64,000 nucleotides of DNA from Rhizomys pruinosus (lineage: Eukaryota > Chordata > Mammalia > Rodentia > Spalacidae). The position numbers and the translations under genes are program-made. Within the stretch, counting starts at the first letter, position 1; each line of letters opens with the position of its first letter. The stretch lies in contig VZQC01006250.1 in the NCBI GenBank assembly GCA_009823505.1, positions 1,488,149 through 1,552,148 on the forward strand, given 5' to 3'. Below the pieces are notes generated by a model. That model was not told the origin of the DNA. It did not search any database and worked only from the letters and a program-made list of their open reading frames with translations. This document shows, piece by piece, positions 55,874 to 64,000 of the stretch.

Positions 55874-56907
55874 TCACTTTTTTCCTGTGTGGGTAGGAGT
55901 AACACCTTTTTCTGCCTGAACTGTTACATATAGATGACTCCAAATCCTAAAGAGAAGAAAGGAACATGAAGCAAAGGAACTCAGGCACCTGGGAGGCTGT
56001 CACAAGGGAGGTGTTCCCAGAAGCCCCATTTCGGCAAGCTTGGCTGGCCTTTCAGGGAGTGGAGAAGTAAATGCAGTGATCCTTGTAGCCTGCCATGTCC
56101 CTCAACAGCCTCTGGGCCTCAGGGACCCCAACCAGAGCAGAGCAGTGTCTGTGCAGAGGCTGTGCCCTGTGGTAGAAGGGGGGGCAGTGCGTGTGGAAGG
56201 AAACCTCAAGCCATGGTCTGGAGCTTCAAACACAGTTCTGTGGCTTTGGGTTTTCTTACAAGAATCAGAAAAACAAATACACTTTATTTATGTGTAGATG
56301 CAGAAACCATTGAACTTTGGTATAAAATGTCAATCCTGGGAGGGTGGGACAACAAACTCCATCTATGTGGCCCGTAGATGAGCCCTGAGTCACCATGGTA
56401 CCATTCAGGTAGGTTGGGCCACAGCCCTCCCTCTGCACTTCTTAGGGTTGGGAGAGCTTGGAGTTCCCAGCAACCAAGGCCTCAGGCCAATTGGCTGCCT
56501 GGAGGGGGAGACAGAAATGCTGCTAACACAGCCTGACCTGTGTTTACCTAAACCGAGGGCTGACTGGGGAGTGCGGGCAGGGAAGACAGCAAGTTGAGGA
56601 ACCCAGACCCTTCAGCAGGACAGCCTCTTCACATGTGTGATCTTACCAGTCTGCCTTTTAGCCTTAGCCAGAGATGGCTCAGACTTTGCTTATAAAAAAT
56701 GGAGTCTGGGCTAAGAAAAACGAAGCAGCTTCCCCAGCCTTGGGACACGTGACCAAAGGCACAGGAAAGGCCAGGGTCTGCTGGCCCTGTGCTTCCATTT
56801 CCAAAGTGAGCACATTGCCTTCGGGGATCCCGAGGGGAATGTGGTTTTCCTGACTTCTAAATTCCTTTTGAAATCTGATGAGCCATTGTAGAAGTCAAAA
56901 GCTTTCT
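55874..56907. other. Unique DNA, no gene identified
   Basis: No repeat recognised. Frames below 90 codons only. Confidence 0.5.
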
Positions 56908-57168
56908 GAAAGGGTGAGGAGGTATCTCAGTAAAGTGCTTGCCTCACAAGCAAGGGTCCTGAATTCAGTCCCAGAACCTGTGTAAAAAGGCCAGGTGTAG
57001 GTACACTTTGTAATCCCAGAGGAGCGGAGCACTAGAGACAGGTGAATCCCTGGGGGCTTGCTGGCCAGCCAGCCGTTACCTACTTGGCACAGTCCAGGCT
57101 AGTAAGAGACCTCTTCTGAAGTAAAAAGAAGGGGAGTCAGGGGAATCACGTCAAGGTTGTTCTCTGGC

Positions 57169-57214
<46 letters not shown>

Positions 57215-57220
57215 ACACTT
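56908..57220 (+). mobile_element. B4-type SINE with (CA)n tail
   Basis: ID-like head ('ggtatctcagtaaagtgctt', 'gcctcacaagcaagggtcct'), 7SL-like middle ('ggccaggtgtaggtacactt', 'tgtaatcccagagga', 'ccaggctagtaagagacctc') and 3' part 'caaggttgttctctggccta'. It ends in about 20 CA units (57170-57220). Confidence 0.83.
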
Positions 57221-57624
57221 CCAGAACATCCACAACAATGGTTCTCAACCAGGAATGACTTTTATCTCTAGAGAACATGTGCCATTGTTGAGATAATTTT
57301 TTGTGACACTTCAAGAAAGAGTATTAAAGTCCAGGGAGACTCTTAGAATTTGACAGTGCACGGGCAGCTCTCTACAAGAAAGAGCCACCTGCCCCCAAAC
57401 ATCATCCAGATCAATAGAAGCAGAGAAGCTTTGGTCTATTGGTATTAAGCAGGCAAAGCTTCTAACCTCTTTTAAGTGTCACAAATCTTGGAGGAGATCG
57501 TAGGTTCTGGAGCCACATGATGTTCTCCAAATTCAACTTTGTGTCTCTTAGCAAACAGTATACTGTTGTTGGCTCCTATGTTTGGAGACCATGTTGCTGA
57601 AATATGTGTGCCATGGATCCCCTA
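57221..57624. other. Unique DNA, no feature seen
   Basis: No repeat or coding signal recognised. Confidence 0.5.
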
Positions 57625-58095
57625 GCTGGGGCTTTGTCTTCCACAGTTTCAGTTACCCAAGTCAACCACAATCTGAAAATACTAAATGGAAAATTCCAGA
57701 AGTAAATAATTCATGTTTTAAATTGCATGCCATTTCTGAGTAGCGGGATGAAGCCTCACACAGTCCCTTTTCCTCCTGCTTGAGAATTGAATGATCCCTT
57801 TGTCCATCACACTGTGAACACTACCCACCTGGTAGTCACTTGGTTACCACAGGGCGTCTATGCGAGCAACTTTCATTTTAGCTAACAATTGAAATTGGAA
57901 ATGTAGTGATGCTGGCAACTGTACCACAATACAGCTTCCTGGTTGTTCTATTTTATAAGGGGTTATTGTTTTTAACCTCTTGCTATACCAAATAGATAAT
58001 TATATCATAAATGTGCATGCTTAAGAAAGAGAATATGCCATCTGCAGTTTCTGTCATCCACAGAGGCTCTTCTCCTGAGGATGGGGGGGATTATG
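57625..58095 (+). mobile_element. Tigger/MER2-type DNA transposon relic
   Basis: The order 'cagttacccaagtcaaccac', 'actaaatggaaaattccaga', 'agtaaataattcatgtttta', 'cctggtagtcacttggtt', 'gttattgtttttaacctctt' and 'ctgcagtttctgtcatccac' matches non-autonomous pogo/Tigger elements of mammals. The transposase is absent, so it is a deletion derivative, older than the SINEs. Confidence 0.78.
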
Positions 58096-60349
58096 TTCTC
58101 AATAACATCTACCTTAAAAAGTTCCTTGTCTTACTTCAAGTTGATACACCATGAAACAGGTCACATGAATACAGAGGAGGAGTCTGCATCATTCAGCAAG
58201 AAGAAAGGGGGCAGGAGACACATAGAGGGCACTTCCTGTGCCCTCGCACAATCACGTTGGAAACACTGAATCCTCAAGTAGAAGCAGTTGTTTGGGGCTC
58301 TTGATGAAGTGATGCTCCCAGAGTTCCCTGGGCTGATGACGGGATTTTAATATTCTTTCTCAGTGGCAGCTAGTTCATCGTCATTCTGAACTATCCCAGA
58401 CTGAAGCAGCTCTCACTGAACAAGCCCATAGGGAACTCAAGAGCAGCCCGAGTCTAGGACAGCTTGTCCTCCCCCAGATGAAAAAGGAGATGTTTGTGAC
58501 ATGGCTGCTCCCTGCTCCACCGCTCTAGGGCATTCCTACATCTGGCAATACCAGAAACCACAAGCCAAACACAGAATAACTCAAGTCCTAACAAAGGAAC
58601 AGTCCAGAAGGTCTCTAGCCCATGAACCCATTACCATCATTTCTCTTCTGACAGTTTCATTCTCAAATCTCCACTAATTAGGAAGGACCATTCCACTACC
58701 AAAAACATATACAAATTAATCCTGATACCAATAAGTTAAGCTTCTCTAAAGCTATTTTTTCTTCACTGTTAAACAAAAGTTTTGAAGGAACATCAATTAC
58801 ACTTTGAATAAAAAGAAAGAAACCTACTCTAATGCCATACTTCCAAGAATTTGAACAATAGACACAGGAGGGGAAGATGAGCCTACAAACGTGCCAGGCT
58901 TTGTCCATGAAAAGCCTCAGCCACCACAGCTGTGCACATGTAAGTAGGCAGATTTCCAGAAACCCAGGCTTCATGTAAAATCTCCTGATTTTCAAATATT
59001 GGTTCATATATTTTAAGCATTGCACCAGCTACATAAAACACACCTGCAGGCCAAGTCCACCTCATTGAAACCTGGGGTGTAGAGTTTGGTCTCAAACAAA
59101 GATGAACAGGAGAAAATGCTGCAGGTCCACACGGTTTACATGTCTAATAATCTGAACACATTTAAAAGAATGTTCTATATACTATGAACAGTCCTGCCAC
59201 TGAACATATTAGAATAATGAAAGAATAACGTCACTGAGGGAAAGAAAGATGGGAATCAAAACAGTTCATTTTAAACTTGGCATCCCAACTGCTAGAGTTG
59301 CATGATGTAATTAAAAAATTTCAACAAGAGGATCTGAAGATGAGAAGAGTCTCAGGCAAGCAATGACGTCACCTGATGAGACAGGGACAGGACTTCTGGT
59401 GTCAACCCAAGTGGACAGAACATCTTGGAAAGATTAGTAAATATTAATAGCAAAACTCACTTTTTGATGCTCAAGCCATAGGAATGGAGTTTTTCCATCT
59501 CAGAAGTGAATGCTGAGTGGCTGGAGCATCACACCCCAAACAGCATAGAGAAGTCTCCAGCTCTACTACAGAGGATCTGCCACAACTTGGAGTCTCGGGT
59601 TTATTTGTTCATAAATCAAGTTCACTCATGGGTCAAAGTTTATCTATTCCTCCTCCGCCCCCTAGAGTCTCACCATGAAACCCAGGCTGGCCTTGAAATC
59701 ACATATCCTCCTGCATCCCTCCACTTCCAGATTCTAGGGTATCCCTGGTCCAGCCACAACTTCCAGAGTGCTGAGAGCACAACCTGGTCACGTGCCCTGC
59801 TAGTTTATCTGCTGTTTACTCTTTGGCATCTCTGTCATAGACCCTGGGAATGTGGAAATGAGTAGAACAGACATGACATTTGCCCTCACCAAAGGCAGGG
59901 GTTGCTGGGGGAATGGTGAAATCGACTCAGTCTCCAAAGAGCCGTGGAATCATGGGAAAGTAAGGAGTTCAATGAAGGCCCCAGACAGCCTGCAGAAATG
60001 TGCATGTATTGCACCTGCATAATCAGTCTGAAAATTAACGCAAAAAATCATGATAATCAACTCTTGAAACTGTGAGGTGCCTGAAGCTGGGGAATGCATG
60101 AATTTTCTTGGGGGGAGACCTCTGAAAAGTGAATGTGTAGCATTGATCTAAGTTATTTAGATACTGTTAAGAAATGCAAGTGTGCCACTTGAAAAATTCA
60201 TTCCTTTCCATGCTGGGACAGGCTTAGAGGACCCTGCTTCAAGGATGTCAGGGACAGTCACTTTCTCCGGCAAGAACAGACAGAGGTGATAAGGGAGAAT
60301 ATCAGGATTCGTGGTGCTGGTCCTGCTGAGTCCTTGTGGAGACTCGTAT
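58096..60349. other. Unique DNA, no gene identified
   Basis: Two overlapping minus-strand frames at 58696-59095 have protein-like composition but no recognised domain. No SINE for 2.2 kb. Confidence 0.45.
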
Positions 60350-60567
60350 TTTTAAATTTTATTGATTTTATATGTATGAATGTTTCCCTGTATGTATCTA
60401 AGAATACCTGTGTCATGCAATGCTCATAGAGGCCAGAAGAGGGTGTCAGATCCCCTGGAACTGGAGTTATGGGTGGTCATTAGCCTCATATGAGTTCTGG
60501 GAACTAAACCCACGTTCTCTAAAAGAGCAGCCAGTGCTCTTAACCACCGGGCCATCTCTTCAGCACC
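60350..60567 (-). mobile_element. B2/B3 SINE
   Basis: Reverse-complement: 'ttttatatgtatgaatgttt', 'ctggaactggagttatgggt', 'agagcagccagtgctcttaa' and 'ccatctcttcagcacc'. Confidence 0.9.
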
Positions 60568-61249
60568 TGGAGACTGGTATTTTATCAGACAACTAATCCT
60601 GTCAGGGACTGGGTGGCATCCCCCACTTCCAGATTCCAAAGAATCCATCAGGTACCTATTCTTCTGAGGAAACCTTCTTCGGAGCTGTCATCACCAAAAT
60701 GATGTGCTACTGAGGAACCACAGACACTCCAGAGTGGAGAGAGGTGGCAGCTTCGAACTAAGATTAATTTGTGTCTCTTGCAACAAACACTTTGAGCTAG
60801 GGATTGCCAGTGAGGCACAGGTGCATGTCAGACCCCTGAAATCTCTTGGTGCTTCTTCCAGGCATGGGAAGGACTGAAATGTGAATCTTTCTGAGGTTCC
60901 TCTGTGTTTTCTTTAGGAACAGAGATGAGAATATCAGAGGTGAGACCTTTCAGAAATAAAAACATAGCTGTTTGTTCCCTGGGTCATTTATTTGCCAGTC
61001 ATAATCCAATCCCAGCAAGACAACCAAGGAACATCCAAATGATAACTCTAGTTGTCCTCCACTTCTCTCCCTCCACACTCACAGCCCAGACCATGGGCTA
61101 AGAAAGTAGCAGACAGACCCTGGCACCTGGTGGAATGGAGGATTCTCACATCTTATGAACAGCTTTGGTATAGGCTTCCTCTTGAGAAGATGGCTAGAGA
61201 CAGCATCACTAAAGGGGACCAAAAGGGCTGTGTGGAAGCTTCATGTCCC
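60568..61249. other. Unique DNA, no feature seen
   Basis: No repeat or coding signal recognised. Confidence 0.5.
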
Positions 61250-61460
61250 GACTGGAGAGATGGCTCAGTAGTTAAGAGCACTGGCTGCTTTGAAAGAAGA
61301 CCAGGCTTTGAATCCCAGCACCCACCTGGCAATTAACAACTGTACGTTAACTGCAGATCCAGGGGATCCGATGCCACATTCTGTACTCCAGGAGCACTAC
61401 ATGAGATGGGTACACTTACACACATGCAGGTATAACGTTCATACACATAAAATAAAAAAA
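61250..61460 (+). mobile_element. B2 SINE
   Basis: 'gactggagagatggctcagt' head, 'gcagatccaggggatccgat' and a 'ttcatacacataaaataaaa' tail. Confidence 0.9.
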
Positions 61461-61734
61461 TTCTTCAGGGCAAGTGTGTCCAACAGTTGCATGTGGCAAA
61501 TGCTCAGTGCATATAAGCTCAGCACCAGCCACCCAGTCACTTGTTTGTTCTTGTCCTCCTTCGAAGGTGAAAAGATCGGGCCAGGTCACCACTAAATGTC
61601 TTCCTGGCTGCCGCACTCTGTAACTATGAGATAGCTCATTTTGAGAACCTTCGGATATCTTTTTGGTAGCAGTAGGGACAGGCTAGAGGTTAGCATTGCC
61701 TAGCAAAGGCTTCATTCTCAGCACTGTGGAGAAA

Positions 61735-61810
61735 ACCACAAGGGAGAGACGGAAGGAGAAAGAGAGGGAGGAAAGGAGGTAGGGAGGGAAAAAGAGTAAG
61801 AAAGGAGAGG
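61735..61810. repeat. Purine-rich GA/GGA tract
   Basis: Imperfect GGA/GAAA/GAGG mosaic. Confidence 0.75.
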
Positions 61811-62039
61811 AGAGGACGGGGGCACGGAGAGGGAAATTATAGGGCCCCAACCCTCTGTTAGAATCTCAAGCCCAGAATAAAGTGGTGTGTGATTAAAAGC
61901 CTCATTTGGTGGTGAGATTCGGGGCCACCCCAGACTCACCAGGATCCTTGAAAAATGTAGGTCACAGAAAGTATCCAACCATTCCACATTCACTGGGTAA
62001 AGATAATTGGTAACTTGTCACATTTATCTAAATAATGTT

Positions 62040-62240
62040 AGTCTGTTTGACAGTTCTTAGCAAATACATGTATGTGCTAGATACTGTAGTGAAAAATTTG
62101 ATACATTTTTCAAACCTCTCCAACTTCTACAGGATAAATTTTTAAAGTTAGGGAAACAAGGCTCAAAAAGGGGAAGAAAGTTGCCTAAGGTCTCAGAGCT
62201 AGTGTCCCCATAGTAAAGGGCACAGATGTTAGGGGAGGAG
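62040..62240 (+). mobile_element. MIR SINE relic
   Basis: 'ggaaacaaggctcaaaaagg', 'gaaagttgcctaaggtctca' and 'gagctagtg' match the MIR core order. Confidence 0.6.
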
Positions 62241-63052
62241 GCCAGGTCTGGGAGGTTCACTCTGCCCGCCTGCATTGTACCTCCCTGGGTGACTGTTTAT
62301 AGAACGGGGACTTTTCATCCGTGTGCACAAAACAACAAGCACAGCCGGCTTTCCTGGCGGGGAGCAGACCGCGCATGAGCAGCCGCGCTCCATGCTCCGT
62401 GGATGCTGGACCGCTCGCAGAGAGGCAGCTAGGTCAGCAGGAACCCAGAGAGCCTGGATGTTGAGTGGACCGTTAAGAAAAGCCGCTCTCCAATTTCTTC
62501 CCCTGGGTTCTGCTGGTTAGAAAAACCAAAGCTGCTAATGTCACCCACCACTAGAGAACAGGGAGCTGGAGCCCTGGGGGAGGGACCACCCGCAGGAGGC
62601 CTAATCAACGTCAGGCTTCCCAGCACGAGCACCGAGGACACGGGGCTCCACGATGAGACAGTCACCACCGTGAAATGCCTCCCACCCTCCCCAGGACGAC
62701 CACAAGAACAGGGAGAGCTGAGGCAGATTCTGCGGCCTCAGCCCTAGGAGCCGAGGTAACTCGGGGAGGCCTGGCGACCCGGTGTCCCTGCAGAGCTGAG
62801 CTCTGCTTCCCAAGGCCCGCGTGGCTTCCCACACAGCCGAGGTTCCACTCTTGTAGAATCAAGTCAAGAGCCAAGTCTTTCACCTATTCCTTAGGGGATG
62901 GCTTCCGGGGCTCCTAACAAGGGCTTAAAGAGGGTGTGGCTATGGCTGCCCCACAGAACAAGAAAGGGGCAGAATCTGGCCCCTGTCCTGGTCTATCACA
63001 TGCACTCCAGAGAACAGATGGCAAGCCCAGTGCTGAATTATAAAAGAAAAGG
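62241..63052. other. Unique, GC-rich DNA
   Basis: CpG-containing stretch at 62300-62850 with short ORFs only. Confidence 0.45.
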
Positions 63053-63122
63053 AGAGCTGGGGTGCACCTCAGTGGCATAGTGCTGGGCTGGCAAGCATGC
63101 TGGAGACCCCTAGCGCCACGGA
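63053..63122 (+). mobile_element. ID-like SINE
   Basis: 'gctggggtgcacctcagtgg', then 'ggcaagcatgctggagaccc' and 'ctagcgccac', match an ID unit. No A tail. Confidence 0.6.
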
Positions 63123-63176
63123 CACAAACAGGCCAGCTGTTAACACCAGAAATGTGCCTTAGAGCCTCTGGCTTCT

Positions 63177-63343
63177 TATTTTATTATTTTTTATGGATAT
63201 GAGTGTTTTCCCTGCATGTGTGTAAGTGTGCCCACGTCGTGCAATGCCGGCAGAAGTCACGAGAGGGTGTCAGATCACCTGGAACTGGCGTGTGGGGGCT
63301 GGGAATCGAACCCTGGTCCTCTGCAAGGGCAGCCAGTGCTCTT
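63177..63343 (-). mobile_element. B2 SINE, interrupted by a second B2
   Basis: Reverse-complement B2 up to agccagtgctctt. The remaining part of the head resumes at 63593 (aattgctaagc) after the inner B2. Confidence 0.88.
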
Positions 63344-63579
63344 TTTTTTTTTTTTGTTTTTTTTTAATGTGTAATGAAGGATTGTCTCAGCAGGTCTGTG
63401 CACCCGTGTCGTGCAATGCCGCGGAGGTCAGAAGAGGGTCTCGGATTCCCCTGGAACTGGAGTTCTCCTGGAATTGGAGTTACAGACGGTTCTTAGCCGC
63501 CATGTGGGTGCTGGGGATCGAACCCGGGTCCTCTGCAAGAGCGTCGGTGCTCTTAACCGCTAGGCTATCTCTCCAGCCC
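63344..63579 (-). mobile_element. B2 SINE, duplicated-block subfamily, inserted in a B2
   Basis: Complete young reverse-complement B2 with the tandem block (ggaactggagttctcctgga, then attggagtt). It is flanked by exact agccagtgctctt at 63331-63343 and 63580-63592, which is host B2 sequence. Confidence 0.95.
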
Positions 63580-63607
63580 AGCCAGTGCTCTTAATTGCTA
63601 AGCACCA

Positions 63608-64000
63608 AGCCTCTGTCTTCTCTGAGGTCACCATGTTCATCCTCCTTTCCTCTCTTCCCCTCACCTCGGCCTCCCTCTGTCCTGATTTATTGTTTCACCT
63701 TCATCCTCCTGTGAACCATCACCCCCTTCACTCTCTCTTCTGTCCATCCTAGAGCTCTGCATCACAGCTCAGGGTGCACTGGGCAGGGCCGTCTTGTATC
63801 ATCAGAGGCATGAAGAGTTCCCAGTATCTTGTGTGCCTTTGCCCTCCGCTAGAGGTTAATACCCTACATTCTGGGTTGAAGGAAGTCACCTGGCATGTTA
63901 AAGAAGTTCCTGCCCAGCATTCAAGGACTAATAATAAACAGTAATATCAAACCCTTGTAGACCAACTTTTACCAAAGTTGACCCCCCCACACACACACAT
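63608..64000. other. Unique DNA, no feature seen
   Basis: Pyrimidine-rich at 63630-63750. The window ends in a short CA run. Confidence 0.5.

Noticed and set aside
55437..55943. 168-codon Cys/Val/Met-rich ORFs
   Set aside because: Translation of the CA/CATA array.
58696..59095. Possible decayed processed pseudogene on the minus strand
   Set aside because: Two overlapping frames look protein-like, but I recognise no family, no poly(A) tail and no flanking duplication.
1..64000. FOXQ1 or FOXC1 in the window
   Set aside because: Only one forkhead domain is present and it is of FOXF type. The neighbours must lie outside.

Overview
This 64 kb window is vertebrate nuclear DNA from a muroid rodent. 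It is crowded with B1 (7SL-derived), B2/B3 (tRNA-derived), ID-like and B4-like SINEs, rodent and older mammalian L1 fragments, MIRs, and long CT/GA, CA and GAAA microsatellites. The SINE copies differ from the usual mouse, rat and hamster consensus as I remember them. For example, the youngest B2 copies carry an extra duplicated block, and B1 copies read 'ggccagctggggctaca' where mouse B1 reads 'ggacagccagggctaca'. The species is therefore probably a muroid outside Mus and Rattus, but I cannot name it.

The only gene I can support is FOXF2, a forkhead transcription factor, on the + strand. Exon 1 coding runs 36026-37205, the intron is 37206-40487, and exon 2 coding runs 40488-40651, giving 447 residues. 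The gene has a GC-rich, apparently TATA-less promoter/CpG island and a 3' UTR of about 0.7 kb ending near the AATAAA at 41357. FOXQ1 and FOXC1, the usual neighbours of FOXF2 in mammals, are not in the window.

Layout. 1-23.2 kb is gene-free and SINE/LINE-dense, with about 40 repeat insertions, several nested, and a 271-bp purine tract. 23.2-44.2 kb contains FOXF2 and is almost free of young transposons: one B1 relic, one ID-like relic, two MIRs and one doubtful LTR-like stretch. It has unique, partly GC-rich sequence, an intronic GC-rich block, and three same-polarity (CT)n tracts close to or inside FOXF2. This is the pattern expected of the regulatory domain of a developmental gene. 44.2-64 kb is again repeat-rich and gene-free. 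It holds a short interstitial telomeric array between exact 20-bp direct repeats, a nested B2/B1 cluster, a degenerate CA minisatellite, a local duplication, a Tigger/MER2-type DNA transposon relic and a B2 inserted in a B2.

I found no prokaryotic system, CRISPR array or standard RNA gene. The more unusual observations are the telomeric insertion, a strong decoy splice acceptor made by a (CT)n tract inside the FOXF2 intron, a B2-B1 chimeric SINE, a B2 subfamily with an internal duplication, and a triple forkhead-core cluster downstream of FOXF2.
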